DNA of 50,873 nt from Brevibacterium sp. S22 (GTDB lineage Bacteria; Actinomycetota; Actinomycetes; Actinomycetales; Brevibacteriaceae): NCBI RefSeq assembly GCF_004745485.1, contig NZ_RHFG01000028.1:1-50873 (forward strand), read 5' to 3'. How positions within the stretch are numbered: the first letter of the stretch is position 1; every line of letters starts with the position of its first letter. The notes below the pieces were generated by a model that saw only the letters and a program-made list of their open reading frames with translations, searched no databases and was not told the origin of the DNA. Shown here piece after piece: positions 32,850-42,154 of this stretch. Position numbers and translations under genes: made by a program.

Positions 32850-34535
32850 GTGGACCCAGTCGTCCCCGTGGACCCAGCAGAGCCAGTGGACCTCGATATC
32901 CTCGATGTCACCATCTTCGACGGGCACTCGATACTGCCGGATAATCGTGTGAGCATCCGTGACGGCCTCATCGCCGAGATCGGCACCGGACCCGCTGCTT
33001 CCCCTGCCGCCCGCACCATCACCGCAACCGGCAGCCTCCTCACCCCAGGGTTCGTCGATGCCCACGTGCACACGACTTTCGGCGGTCAGGAGTCCCTGGC
33101 CTGCGACATCAGCGGCGCCGACGGACTCGCCGACGCGCTGGAGACGGTCCGCTGCTTCGCCATGGACACACCTGACGCCTGGGTCACCGGCGGCGGCTGG
33201 TCGATGGCCGACTTCCCCGGCGGCAACCCGACCGCGCAGATCCTCGACGAGGTCACACCCGACCACCCCACCATCCTGCTCAGCGCCGACCACCATTCAG
33301 CATGGGTGAACACTGCGGCGCTGAAGATCACTGACCTCGACGCCGGCACTCCGGACCCAGAGGGCGGGATCATCGTCCGCAGCGAATCGGGAGCACCGAC
33401 CGGATGCCTGCACGAAGCGGCCATCGACCTCGTCTCCGCCCACGTCCCACAGGCCGACGAGGCCGCAGTCCGGGCCGGGCTGCTCGCAGGCCAGAACTAC
33501 CTCAGCACCCTCGGCGTCACAGCCTGGATGGACGCCATCGTCGGCGACTACGGCGGCCACCGCGATCCCTTCGATTCCTACGTCCGCGCGGAACAGACCG
33601 GTGACCTGCATTCCGAGGTCGTCGGCAGCCTGTGGTGGCCGCGTGGAGCCGAAGACATCGACGCCGAGGTGGCCCGCCTGAGCGACCGACGCCGCACCGA
33701 TGGCCGCTTCCGCACCACCTCGGTGAAATTCATGCTCGACGGCATCGTGGAATCACAGACGGCCGCAATGAGCGCCGAATACACCTGCGCCTGCGGCGGA
33801 TTCGGGACGAACTACTTCACCCGCGACCACCTCGAGGCCTCCTTCGCGGCCCTCGCCGCCGCCGGCTTCGACATCCACTGCCACGCCATCGGCGACGCGG
33901 CAGTGAAGGCCGCACTCGATGCATTCGGGGCCATCGGTGCGAACCCGGACGACGGACGCCGTCACCACATCGCCCACGTCCAGGTTGTCGATCCCGCCGA
34001 TGTGCCGCGCTTCGCCCAGCTCGGGATCACCGCGAACCTCCAGGCACTGTGGGCCTGCTTCGACCAGCAGATGATCGACCTCAACATCCCCGTCCTCGGA
34101 CCCGAGCGCTCCGACTGGCAATACCCCTTCGGCTCCTTCGCCCGCGCAGACACCCATCTGGCGATGGGCTCTGACTGGCCGGTATCGACGGCGAACCCCT
34201 GGGAAGCCATCCACGTCGCCGTGAACCGTTCACACCCGACAGCCGCGGACACGGCGCCGCTGCTGCCTGCCGAGGCCCTCGACCTGACAACCGCGCTGCG
34301 CGCCTACACGGCAGGTTCGGCCGAGCTGCTGCGCTCGGAGATCAACGGACGCATCCGCCCCGGCAGACCAGCGAACCTCGCCCTGGCCGAAAGCAGCCCC
34401 TTCGCCCTCGACCCGAGTGAGATCGCCGGCATCGCGAACACGCTGACCATCGTCGACGGCCGCATCGTCTTCGACGCCGCCGCCCCGCACGACGCACCGT
34501 CCGCTTCGCCTGCCTCGACCGAAAGGCCATCATGA
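32850..34535 (+). CDS. Amidohydrolase family 3 protein (YtcJ-like)
   Basis: 561 residues. Metal-dependent hydrolase of the amidohydrolase superfamily: the metal-binding HXH is in [15 protein letters not shown], the later His sites in [20 protein letters not shown] and [13 protein letters not shown], and the last Asp in [15 protein letters not shown]. These enzymes split amide, N-formyl or urea-type C-N bonds. GTG 32850 is chosen because GGGAGG stands 6 nt before it. It is the first gene of an operon with a polyamine-type ABC importer and an amine-oxidising FAD enzyme, so it may free an amine from an amide-linked substrate. The substrate is unknown. Confidence 0.88.
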   Translation: MDPVVPVDPAEPVDLDILDVTIFDGHSILPDNRVSIRDGLIAEIGTGPAASPAARTITATGSLLTPGFVDAHVHTTFGGQESLACDISGADGLADALETVRCFAMDTPDAWVTGGGWSMADFPGGNPTAQILDEVTPDHPTILLSADHHSAWVNTAALKITDLDAGTPDPEGGIIVRSESGAPTGCLHEAAIDLVSAHVPQADEAAVRAGLLAGQNYLSTLGVTAWMDAIVGDYGGHRDPFDSYVRAEQTGDLHSEVVGSLWWPRGAEDIDAEVARLSDRRRTDGRFRTTSVKFMLDGIVESQTAAMSAEYTCACGGFGTNYFTRDHLEASFAALAAAGFDIHCHAIGDAAVKAALDAFGAIGANPDDGRRHHIAHVQVVDPADVPRFAQLGITANLQALWACFDQQMIDLNIPVLGPERSDWQYPFGSFARADTHLAMGSDWPVSTANPWEAIHVAVNRSHPTAADTAPLLPAEALDLTTALRAYTAGSAELLRSEINGRIRPGRPANLALAESSPFALDPSEIAGIANTLTIVDGRIVFDAAAPHDAPSASPASTERPS

Positions 34536-35719
34536 CCACCACAGTCACCACCGAGACGACTCAGCCCACCGGATTCGACCACCTCGAGATCCAAGGCGTG
34601 AAGAAGGTCTTCGGCGAGAACACCGCCATCGAACGCCTCGACCTGACCGTGCGCAAGGGCGAATTCCTCTCCCTGCTCGGCCCTTCCGGCTGCGGCAAGA
34701 CCACCCTGCTGCGGATGATCGCCGGTTTCGAGACCCCCACCGACGGCGCGATTCTGCTCGCCGGCAAGGACATCGTGTCCCTGCCGCCGCACCGCCGGCC
34801 CGTCAACACGGTGTTCCAGTCGTACCTGCTTTTCCCGCATATGAACATCGCCGACAACATCGCCTACGGACTCAAGCAGGCGAAGGTGCCCAAACCCGAG
34901 ATCGCACAGCGGGTCCGCGAATCCCTGGAGCTCGTCCAGATGGAGGACTTCGCCGGGCGCAGGCCCGAACAGCTCTCCGGCGGCCAACAGCAGCGCATCG
35001 CCTTGGCCCGGGCGCTGGTCAACCGGCCGCAGGTCCTCCTCCTCGACGAGCCGATGTCAGCGCTCGACCGGAAGCTGCGCGAGGAGATGCAGCTCGAGCT
35101 CAAACGTCTGCATACGAAGCTCGACACGACCTTCGTCTTCGTCACCCATGACCAGGATGAGGCGCTGGCGATGAGCGACCGCATCGTCGTCATGTACGAC
35201 GGCGTCATCCAGCAGATCGGCTCCGGTGAGGACATCTACGCGAATCCGCACAACGGCTTCGTCGCCGGCTTCATCGGCAAGCAGAACTTCATCCCCGCCG
35301 AGGTGGCTGCCACCGATTCGACGACCGCGACCCTGCGCACGGCCAACGCCGTGCTCACAGCCCCGACGCTGACTCTCAGACCGGCCACCGCCGCTGGTGA
35401 GCCCCGACCTCTCGAGATCGGCGACCGGGTGCGTGCAGCCATCCGCCCCGAACGGATGCACGTCGCCCCGGCAGGTGAGAACTCCGGTGAGGCGAACACG
35501 GCGCGTGGTTCAGTGATCTCGTACTCGTTCCTCGGCGATGTCATCCAGTACATGATCTCCGTCGGTGACAACGATGAGATCCTTGCCCGCGTCCCCGCCG
35601 CCGGGCGGGAGCCGATCAGCGCCGGCACCGAGGTGGAGCTGAGTTGGGATGTCGACGCCGTCGCCGTCTACGACGGGGAGCCCGGAGCGCTCGGCGCCGC
35701 GCGCGAAGGTGGTGCCTGA
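34532..35719 (+). CDS. potA: Polyamine-type ABC transporter ATPase (PotA-like)
   Basis: 395 residues. ATP-binding domain with Walker [14 protein letters not shown]-loop in [13 protein letters not shown], signature [15 protein letters not shown], Walker [12 protein letters not shown] and switch His in [13 protein letters not shown]. The C-terminal third is a TOBE domain ([15 protein letters not shown]). The pattern fits the spermidine/putrescine group. It drives import of the substrate bound by the lipoprotein encoded next. Its ATG overlaps the amidohydrolase stop (ATGA), and GAAAGG lies 5 nt before it. Confidence 0.93.
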   Translation: MTTTVTTETTQPTGFDHLEIQGVKKVFGENTAIERLDLTVRKGEFLSLLGPSGCGKTTLLRMIAGFETPTDGAILLAGKDIVSLPPHRRPVNTVFQSYLLFPHMNIADNIAYGLKQAKVPKPEIAQRVRESLELVQMEDFAGRRPEQLSGGQQQRIALARALVNRPQVLLLDEPMSALDRKLREEMQLELKRLHTKLDTTFVFVTHDQDEALAMSDRIVVMYDGVIQQIGSGEDIYANPHNGFVAGFIGKQNFIPAEVAATDSTTATLRTANAVLTAPTLTLRPATAAGEPRPLEIGDRVRAAIRPERMHVAPAGENSGEANTARGSVISYSFLGDVIQYMISVGDNDEILARVPAAGREPISAGTEVELSWDVDAVAVYDGEPGALGAAREGGA

Positions 35720-35720
35720 G

Positions 35721-36884
35721 ATGGCACCGGTGAGACCCGATGTGACGTTCCTGGCGCCGCGGGCCGCCTCGGCGAGGTTGAGCCGGCGAGCGCTGTTGGC
35801 CGGGTTCGGCGTGGTCGGCCTCGGGGCGCTGAGTGCCTGCGGGAAGACCACGAAGATGGCGGCGTCGCCGCCGACGGACGGCGAGCTCGAGTCGAAGCTC
35901 AACCTCTACTCCTGGGGCGACTACGACAATCCCGAGCTCCTCGAAGCCTTCAAATCACAGAACGACATCCTCGTCCAGGTAGATGCCTACGGGTCGAATG
36001 AAGAGCTCGTGGCGAAGCTCTCGACCTCGCGCGGGACCTCCGGCTATGACGTGGTCGTGCCGACGGGTTCGAACATTCCGCAGATGCTCGAACACGATCT
36101 GCTCCAGGAACTCGACCTCAGCCTGATCCCGAACTTCGAGCATATGGACCCGAACTTCACGCATCAGTACTTCGACCCCGACAACACATACTCGATCTGC
36201 AAGGCGTGGGGCACCACGGGGTTCGTCTTCAACACGACGAAGATCGACCGGGATCTCACCAGCTGGCAGGACTTCCTCGACGCCGCGCAGAAGGAAGCCG
36301 CCGGCACGACCGCGCTGCTCGAGGATCCGTGGGAGGTCTCGGCGATCGCTCTGGGAGCGCTCGGCTTCAGCCTCAACACCGAGGACGAAGGGGAGCTCGA
36401 CGAGGCCCGGGACATCATCGTCGACGATCTGGCCCCGAACGTGAAAGCCTATGTCGGCAATGCCGCCACCAGCATGATCCAAGGCAGCTTCACTCTTCTG
36501 CACGCCTACAACGGCGACGCCCGGCAGGGTCTGACCGAGGTCAAGGATCCGGAGAACTGGAAGTTCGTGTTCCCCACCCCCTCGGCGAATCTGTGGATGG
36601 ACTGCTGGGCGATCGCCACCGGGGCCCCGCACCCGGATTCCGCCCACGCCTTCATCAATCAGATGATCTCCCCGGACACTGCGGTCGAGCAGCTCGACTA
36701 CATCGGCTACCCGATCGGGACGAAGGGACTGGCAGAGCAGGCGAAGAAGGCTGAACTCGACGAGCAGGACCTCATCTTCCCTGACCAGAAGGTCCTCGAC
36801 CGTCTCGAACCGAGCAAGCAGACTCCGGCCGATCAGATCCGGACGAAGATCCTCACCGACGCCCAGGCCAGGAGCGGAGCATGA
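35721..36884 (+). CDS. potD: Polyamine-type ABC substrate-binding lipoprotein (Tat exported)
   Basis: 387 residues. The signal is twin-arginine type (LSRRALLAGFGVVGLGALSAC), ending in a lipobox with Cys, so a lipoprotein exported by Tat. The mature part is a PotD/F-like binding protein: KLNLYSWGDYDNPELLEAFKSQ, GYDVVVPTGSNIPQMLEHDLLQELDLSLIPN, GTTGFVFNTTKID and NLWMDCWAIATGAPHPDSAHAFINQMISPDTAVEQLDYIGYPIG. Trp and Asp residues in the cleft region match polyamine binding, but the exact ligand is unknown. ATG 35721 begins one base after the ATPase stop; a longer frame from 35649 overlaps potA and is unlikely. Confidence 0.9.
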   Translation: MAPVRPDVTFLAPRAASARLSRRALLAGFGVVGLGALSACGKTTKMAASPPTDGELESKLNLYSWGDYDNPELLEAFKSQNDILVQVDAYGSNEELVAKLSTSRGTSGYDVVVPTGSNIPQMLEHDLLQELDLSLIPNFEHMDPNFTHQYFDPDNTYSICKAWGTTGFVFNTTKIDRDLTSWQDFLDAAQKEAAGTTALLEDPWEVSAIALGALGFSLNTEDEGELDEARDIIVDDLAPNVKAYVGNAATSMIQGSFTLLHAYNGDARQGLTEVKDPENWKFVFPTPSANLWMDCWAIATGAPHPDSAHAFINQMISPDTAVEQLDYIGYPIGTKGLAEQAKKAELDEQDLIFPDQKVLDRLEPSKQTPADQIRTKILTDAQARSGA

Positions 36885-37819
36885 GCACTCAGACACGACC
36901 GAAGCAGCCTCGATCGAAGAGGCCCGCGACGAAGTTCTTCGGCCCAGCGGCCATGTCCTTTCCGACGTGGGCCTATGCACTGTTCTTCTTCATCATTCCC
37001 CTGGCGCTGATCGTCTTCTACAGCTTCGGGTACAAGCCCGACCAATTCACCGCCATCGCCACCGACCACCTGTCCTTCGACCGGTATCCCGAGGCGATGA
37101 GCGCAAGCTTCGTCTCGACGTTCTTCGCGACCCTGCGCATCTCGCTGCTCGGCACCCTGCTGTGTCTGCTCATCGCCCTGCCGTTCGCTTACTGGTTGGC
37201 GATCAAGGTCGCACCCGCCCGCAGGTCTCTGGCTCTGGCTCTGGTGATGGTGCCGTTCTGGACGAACTTCCTCGTCCGCACCCTCGGTTGGCAGATCATG
37301 CTCTCCCCCGACGGGTTCCTGTCGAACTGGATGCAGAGCCTCGGGCTCCTCGACGGCCCACTCGACATCCTCTACACCCGAACGGCCGTGCAGATCGGCG
37401 TCGTCTACAACTATCTGCCGCTGATGATCCTGCCCCTGTTCGTCGCCATCGATGCCTCGGGCAAGAAGCTGCGAGAGGCCAGCTACGACCTCGGTGCCGG
37501 GAAAGTGAAGACGTTCCTGCGGGTGACGCTGCCGATGGCGATGCCAGGAGTCGTCTCCGGCTGCCTGCTCGTATTCATCCCGCTCAACGGTGACTACGTC
37601 ACGGCGACCGTCCTCGGCGGGGCGAGCGGATCGATGGTCGGTCAGCTCATCGCCAATCAGTTCAACACCGCTCAGAACTGGGCGGTCGGTGCGGCGATGG
37701 CGATGATCCTCATCATCTCCACCTTGGTCGTCGTCGGGGTCGGCTTCGCTCTGCTCAAGCTCGGGCAGACGATCACGGCCAGACTCAACAGTGTTCCGCT
37801 GCACGACGGGAGGGCTTGA
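36881..37819 (+). CDS. potB: ABC transporter permease (PotB-like)
   Basis: 312 residues, six membrane segments. The cytoplasmic EAA loop is seen as SYDLGAGKVKTFLRVTLPMAMPGVVSG, the contact to the ATPase. The N-terminus is basic (RPKQPRSKRPATK) before the first segment (WAYALFFFIIPLALIVFYSFGY). Its ATG overlaps the binding-protein stop (ATGA), so translation is coupled. Confidence 0.93.
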   Translation: MSTQTRPKQPRSKRPATKFFGPAAMSFPTWAYALFFFIIPLALIVFYSFGYKPDQFTAIATDHLSFDRYPEAMSASFVSTFFATLRISLLGTLLCLLIALPFAYWLAIKVAPARRSLALALVMVPFWTNFLVRTLGWQIMLSPDGFLSNWMQSLGLLDGPLDILYTRTAVQIGVVYNYLPLMILPLFVAIDASGKKLREASYDLGAGKVKTFLRVTLPMAMPGVVSGCLLVFIPLNGDYVTATVLGGASGSMVGQLIANQFNTAQNWAVGAAMAMILIISTLVVVGVGFALLKLGQTITARLNSVPLHDGRA

Positions 37820-37820
37820 G

Positions 37821-38684
37821 ATGCCAAGCAAGAACACATTCGCACGCCGGACACCGACCGATATCGCTCTGCACGTCTGGGGCATCCTCGTCTTCGTCTA
37901 CCTGTTCGTGCCGATCGCTGTGATCATCGCCTATTCGTTCAACAACGGCAAGGTGCTCGCGAACTTCCGCGGCTTCGGCCTGCACGCGTACATCAGCGGC
38001 ATCAACAACGACATCATCGTCTCCTCGATCGTCACGAGCCTGCAGGCCGCCGTGGGCACTGCCATCGTCTCAACGATCTTCGGCACGCTCGGCGGAGTCG
38101 CCCTGGCCAGGGCTCGCAGGGGCGCATGGTGGGCGCTGGGCCTGACCGCGATCCTCGGACTGACCCTGGTCACGCCCGAGATCGTCGACGGCATCTCATT
38201 CCTGCCGTGGTTCGTCACCGTCGGCGTCGATTGGGGCATCACTCCGCTCAACAACGGCTTGGTCAGGCTGATCATCTCGCATGCGATGTTCTCCATGGCG
38301 ATCGTGACCTTCATCGTCAGAGCCCGGCTCGCCGGCATGGACACCCAGCTCGAAGATGCAGCCGCCGACCTCGGAGCGACCCCGTGGAACCGGTTCAAGG
38401 ACATCACCCTGCCGATCGCGGCTCCCGGCATCCTCGCCGGCGCTCTGATGTCGTTCACCGTCAGCCTCGACAACACGATCCTCTCGAGCTTCGTCCAACA
38501 GCCCGGTTACACTCCCTGGCCGGTCTACATCTTCTCCGCCGTCCGCGTGGCTCTGCGCCCCGAAGTCGCGGCGATGTCGACGGTGATGTTCGTGCTCACC
38601 CTCGCCGCGCTCGGCTTCGTGGGATTCGTCCTGCGCAAGGCCGGCGGCAACGCCACGGAGATCATCAAGACGATGGCCGGATGA
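37821..38684 (+). CDS. potC: ABC transporter permease (PotC-like)
   Basis: 287 residues, six membrane segments, second subunit of the channel. EAA loop: DAAADLGATPWNRFKDITLPIAAPGILAGALMSFTVSLDNTILSSFV, close to PotC. ATG 37821, with GGGAGG 7 nt upstream, follows the potB stop by one base; a start at 37791 would overlap potB and give no better ribosome site. Confidence 0.93.
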   Translation: MPSKNTFARRTPTDIALHVWGILVFVYLFVPIAVIIAYSFNNGKVLANFRGFGLHAYISGINNDIIVSSIVTSLQAAVGTAIVSTIFGTLGGVALARARRGAWWALGLTAILGLTLVTPEIVDGISFLPWFVTVGVDWGITPLNNGLVRLIISHAMFSMAIVTFIVRARLAGMDTQLEDAAADLGATPWNRFKDITLPIAAPGILAGALMSFTVSLDNTILSSFVQQPGYTPWPVYIFSAVRVALRPEVAAMSTVMFVLTLAALGFVGFVLRKAGGNATEIIKTMAG

Positions 38685-38787
38685 TGTCTGCCATCCCCTC
38701 GCCGAGGCAGGGCTCCGGGCTCTGCCCAACCGCACCCGCCGTCCGGTGGGGTGCACACCGACCGCACCACCAGGAAAGTGAAGTGAC

Positions 38788-40224
38788 ATGGACGTGCACG
38801 CCGCATTGGCCGACGCCTCGACCGTTCCGTTCTGGCTCGACTCCGAAGAGCGCCCCGCACCATTGCCGCCGCTGACCGGGAACCGCACCGCCGAACTCCT
38901 CGTCGTCGGCGGCGGATTCACGGGTCTGTGGACCGCGCTCCAGGCGAAGGAACGCGACCCTGACCGGCACGTCGTCCTCGTCGAGGCGAACTCGATCGGG
39001 TGGGCCGCCTCGGGGCGCAACGGCGGATTCTGCGCGGCCAGCCTCACCCACGGCTATGACAACGGTGAGTCACACCTGCCGGATGAGAACGAGCGGCTCG
39101 CGCAGCTGGGGCGGGAGAACCTCGACGCGATCGAGGCGGCCGTCGAGAAGTATGGGATGGACGTCGAGTTCGAACGTACGGGTGAGCTCGACGTCGCCAC
39201 CGAGGACTACCAGGTCACCGAGCTGCGCGAGGCCCACGATCCTGAGTCCGGATTCGTCTTCTACGATCAGCAGCAGCTGGCCGAGCTCGTGAAGTCCCCG
39301 ACATACAAGGGTGCCCTGTGGGACTCTCGCGAGGTCGCGATGCTCAACCCCGCCAAGCTGTGTTGGGAGCTGCTGCGCGTCATCCGCGAACTCGGAGTCG
39401 AGGTCTTCGAAGGCACGAAGGTCACCGACGTCAGCGATCGGAAGTCGTATGTGCAGGTGCGCGTCGAAGCGACTGGGAGCACCGGGACGACAGCAGGCGG
39501 CTCAGCCGACTCGGCGCCGTCCGGTGCGACGATCACAGCCGAGCGCGTCGCTCTGGCGACGAACGCCTTCCCCTCCCTGCTCAAACGCGTCAGCCTCCAC
39601 ACGGTCCCGGTCTACGACTATGCGCTCATGACCGAACCGCTGACCGACGAGCAGATGGCCGCGATCGGGTGGGAGGGCCGCCAGGGCATCGGCGACTGTG
39701 CGAATCGCTTCCATTACTACCGGCTGAGCGCGGACAACCGGATCCTCTTCGGCGGCTGGGACGCCGTCTACCACTTCGGACGGCAGGTGTCATGGAAGTA
39801 CGACCAGCGGCCCGAGACCTTTGAGACTCTCGCCGAGCATTTCTTCGCCACATTCCCGCAGCTTGCCGGCCTGAGATTCACGCACAAGTGGGGCGGACCG
39901 ATCGACACGTGCTCACGGTTCTTCTCGTTCTTCACCTCCGCCTATGGGAAGAAGGTCGCGATGGCCGCCGGGTTCACCGGTCTCGGTGTGGGCGCGTCCC
40001 GGTTCGCCGGCACAGTCATGCTCGATCTGCTCTCCGGTGAGGACACAGAGCTGACGGAGCTCGAGATGGTGCGCCGGCTGCCCCTGCCGTTCCCACCCGA
40101 ACCCGCCGCGTGGTTGGGCATCAAGATGACGACGAATGCGCTGATCAAATCCGATGAGAACGAAGGCCGGCGTGGGCCTCTGCTCAAGGTTCTCGATGCA
40201 GTGGGAATGGGCTTTGATTCGTGA
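38788..40224 (+). CDS. FAD-dependent amine oxidoreductase (PuuB/DAO-like)
   Basis: 478 residues of the DAO family. Dinucleotide fold at residues 36-65 (AELLVVGGGFTGLWTALQA and VVLVEANSIGWAASGRNGGF), C-terminal FAD contact in MAAGFTGLGVGASRFAGTVMLDLL. The SGRNGGF and GHDHYDYA-like parts place it near gamma-glutamylputrescine oxidases and similar enzymes that oxidise amines to aldehydes with release of ammonia or a shorter amine. It follows the permease by 103 nt without a clear terminator between, so it is probably the oxidation step of the imported amine. The substrate is unknown; no glutamylputrescine synthetase lies in the window. Confidence 0.85.
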   Translation: MDVHAALADASTVPFWLDSEERPAPLPPLTGNRTAELLVVGGGFTGLWTALQAKERDPDRHVVLVEANSIGWAASGRNGGFCAASLTHGYDNGESHLPDENERLAQLGRENLDAIEAAVEKYGMDVEFERTGELDVATEDYQVTELREAHDPESGFVFYDQQQLAELVKSPTYKGALWDSREVAMLNPAKLCWELLRVIRELGVEVFEGTKVTDVSDRKSYVQVRVEATGSTGTTAGGSADSAPSGATITAERVALATNAFPSLLKRVSLHTVPVYDYALMTEPLTDEQMAAIGWEGRQGIGDCANRFHYYRLSADNRILFGGWDAVYHFGRQVSWKYDQRPETFETLAEHFFATFPQLAGLRFTHKWGGPIDTCSRFFSFFTSAYGKKVAMAAGFTGLGVGASRFAGTVMLDLLSGEDTELTELEMVRRLPLPFPPEPAAWLGIKMTTNALIKSDENEGRRGPLLKVLDAVGMGFDS

Positions 40225-40254
40225 GCTCGCATCGGGCCGGTCCGGGGTGCGAGC
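40225..40254 (+). terminator. Terminator of the amine operon
   Basis: Starts right after the stop of the FAD enzyme: GCTCGCA (40225-40231) pairs with TGCGAGC (40248-40254), with inner GC pairs between. No T-run. Confidence 0.6.
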
Positions 40255-40282
40255 ACCGGGGAGAGGGACCTTTCGCGCTTGA

Positions 40283-40288
40283 TAGACT
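40283..40288 (+). promoter_or_regulatory. Candidate -10 box of purS-purQ
   Basis: TAGACT, the same hexamer used at leaderless starts in this window, but here 55 nt before the purS start with an AAAGGAG ribosome site in between. Without a clear -35 box this is tentative. Confidence 0.35.
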
Positions 40289-40342
40289 TTGGGCGAGCGC
40301 GGGAGGAATTCCCGAACACTTTCACAAAGGAGCAGTACACGC

Positions 40343-40600
40343 ATGGCACGTGTCGTCGTTGAGGTGATGCCCAAACCCGAGATCCTAGACCCCCAGGGCA
40401 AGGCGATCTCGGGCGGACTGGCCCGTCTGGGCTTCACCGGGTTCGGTGAGGTCCGTCAGGGCAAGCGGTTCGAACTCGAGGTCGAAGGCGAAGCCACCGA
40501 GGAAGTCCTCGCCCAGGCGCGCGAAGCCGCGGAGACGCTTCTGTCGAACCCCGTGATCGAAAACGTTGTGGCGGTGCGTGTGGCCGAGGATGCATCGTGA
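40343..40600 (+). CDS. purS: FGAM synthase subunit PurS
   Basis: 85 residues. PurS is the small subunit that bridges PurL and PurQ in formylglycinamidine synthase. Typical parts: [21 protein letters not shown] and [42 protein letters not shown] 40343 has AAAGGAG about 10 nt before it. Its stop overlaps the purQ start (GTGA). Confidence 0.95.
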   Translation: MARVVVEVMPKPEILDPQGKAISGGLARLGFTGFGEVRQGKRFELEVEGEATEEVLAQAREAAETLLSNPVIENVVAVRVAEDAS

Positions 40601-41334
40601 CTGCTGTCGCTGCTGAACCCGTCGCCGAGGCGGGGGCCGAGTCCGGAGTCTCCATCGGTGTCGTCACGTTCCCGGGAACGCTCGATGACCGAGATGCCGC
40701 CCGCGCGGTGCGCCTGGCCGGGGCGGACCCGGTGAACCTGTGGCATGCGGATTCGACTCTGTCCGGAGTCGACGCCGTCATCCTGCCTGGTGGATTCTCG
40801 TATGGTGACTATCTGCGCTGCGGTGCGATCGCCGGATTCGCTCCGATCATGGAGTCCGTCGTCGCCGCGGCGAATGCCGGTATGCCGGTGCTCGGCATCT
40901 GCAACGGCTTCCAGGTCCTCTGCGAGTCCCACCTGCTGCCCGGTGCGCTGATTCGCAACGATCACCAGCACTTCATCTGCCGCGACCAGGACCTCGTCGT
41001 GGAGAACACGGACACTGCATGGACAGGCGACTATGAGCGGGGACAGACGATCCGCATTCCGCTGAAGAACGGTGAGGGCGGGTTCGTCGCACCCGAAGAG
41101 GTGCTCGACGAGCTCGAGTCCACCGGGCGTGTGGTCTTCCGCTACCAGGGCTCCAACCCGAACGGTTCGCTGCGTGACATCGCCGGGATCACGAACGAAG
41201 CAGGCAACGTCGTCGGCCTCATGCCGCACCCTGAGCACGCCGTCGAGGCCGGCTTCGGCCCCGAGGACGGCGGTGGAATCGACGGTCAGGGGTTCTTCTC
41301 CTCGGCCGTGCGCACGCTCGTCGCCAAGGGCTGA
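40597..41334 (+). CDS. purQ: FGAM synthase glutaminase subunit PurQ
   Basis: 245 residues, class I glutamine amidotransferase: releases ammonia from glutamine for Pur[23 protein letters not shown] is near the family's GVV start; the oxyanion strand is [15 protein letters not shown]; the nucleophile Cys is in [13 protein letters not shown]; His and Glu are in [10 protein letters not shown]. The N-terminus is about 18 residues longer than usual. GTG start overlapping the purS stop by four bases. No purL follows: a strong terminator and an unrelated gene come next. Confidence 0.95.
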   Translation: MTAVAAEPVAEAGAESGVSIGVVTFPGTLDDRDAARAVRLAGADPVNLWHADSTLSGVDAVILPGGFSYGDYLRCGAIAGFAPIMESVVAAANAGMPVLGICNGFQVLCESHLLPGALIRNDHQHFICRDQDLVVENTDTAWTGDYERGQTIRIPLKNGEGGFVAPEEVLDELESTGRVVFRYQGSNPNGSLRDIAGITNEAGNVVGLMPHPEHAVEAGFGPEDGGGIDGQGFFSSAVRTLVAKG

Positions 41335-41342
41335 TTGGGAGT

Positions 41343-41383
41343 CAGGCCCCGCGCTTCGGTTCCATACTGAAGTGCGGGGCCTG
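41343..41383. terminator. Bidirectional terminator between purQ and the peptidoglycan-binding gene
   Basis: CAGGCCCCGC-CTTC pairs with GAAG-GCGGGGCCTG around an approximately 10-nt loop; one unpaired base in each arm. Lies between the stops of two converging genes. Confidence 0.8.
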
Positions 41384-41404
41384 AGTTCTGCGCTCTGCCT
41401 GGAC

Positions 41405-41899
41405 TCAGTCGTCGGCCCAGTCGAGTCCGACGGCGGTCTCGAGAGTGCTGTTCGTCGCATGCAGCGGGACGGCCCAGGTCTTATCTCCGACGATGCCGTC
41501 GGTGTCGACCCCACCCCATTTCTGAAAGCCCTCCACGGACTTCTTGGTGCCGGCCCCGAAGTCGCCGTCGGCTTCGCCTGGCGAGGGCCAGTCGCCGCTG
41601 TCAGCTCCTGCGATGAGGACCTCCTGCAGATCGCGGACGACGTCGCCCTTCGACCCGGTCTTCAGCAGGGGCATCGGTCCGCCGCTGGGCAGGGCTTCCC
41701 AGGTTTCGTCGCCGACGATCCCGTCGTCCTTCAGTCCGGCACTCTTCTGAAACCTCTTGACCCCTGCTTCGGTGTCCGGCCCGAAATCACCGTCGACATC
41801 GACGCTGAGATCGGGTGTCCTCCGAAGGGCTCGCTGAGCTCGCAGGACTGCGGTGCCTGTGTCGCCGCGTTTGATTGTGGGCTGTCCGGGATTGGACAT
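41405..41899 (-). CDS. Two-domain peptidoglycan-binding protein (PG_binding_1), no signal peptide
   Basis: 164 residues made of two PG_binding_1 units: residues about 8-70 (GDTGTAVLRAQRALRR, VDGDFGPDTEAGVKRFQKSAGL, DGIVGDETWEAL) and 82-150 (GSKGDVVRDLQEVLIAG, ADGDFGAGTKKSVEGFQKWGG, DGIVGDKTW). Such units bind the glycan or stem peptide of the cell wall. There is no signal peptide and no enzymatic domain, which is odd for a wall-binding protein; it may be exported by another route or bind inside. It stands alone between purQ and the LPXTG-like gene. Confidence 0.85.
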   Translation of the reverse strand: MSNPGQPTIKRGDTGTAVLRAQRALRRTPDLSVDVDGDFGPDTEAGVKRFQKSAGLKDDGIVGDETWEALPSGGPMPLLKTGSKGDVVRDLQEVLIAGADSGDWPSPGEADGDFGAGTKKSVEGFQKWGGVDTDGIVGDKTWAVPLHATNSTLETAVGLDWADD

Positions 41900-42037
41900 G
41901 ATTCTGCTCCTCTGTCATCAGTGTCATGGAAGCTTCCTTGCCGCCATGACGACAAAGCTAGGGCCGTTGGTCCTGCCCCATCAAGGCTCCGACGAGACTC
42001 AGCCTGAGTGCACGCGAAATGGTTCGGCAGTGCCACA

Positions 42038-42084
42038 GATCGGCCCCGGTTCTTCGACTCGAAGTCGGGGAACCGGGGCCGATC
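42038..42084 (-). terminator. Terminator hairpin of the surface protein gene
   Basis: A perfect 15-bp stem (GATCGGCCCCGGTTC with its complement) and 17-nt loop, about 70 nt after the stop of the surface protein gene. No T-run. Confidence 0.65.
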
Positions 42085-42154
42085 GTTGCCGCCAGGACCG
42101 CCTCTCGCCGTCGGGCCGGGTGGAGTCACCAACCCGACGGGGCGCCGGTCACTG

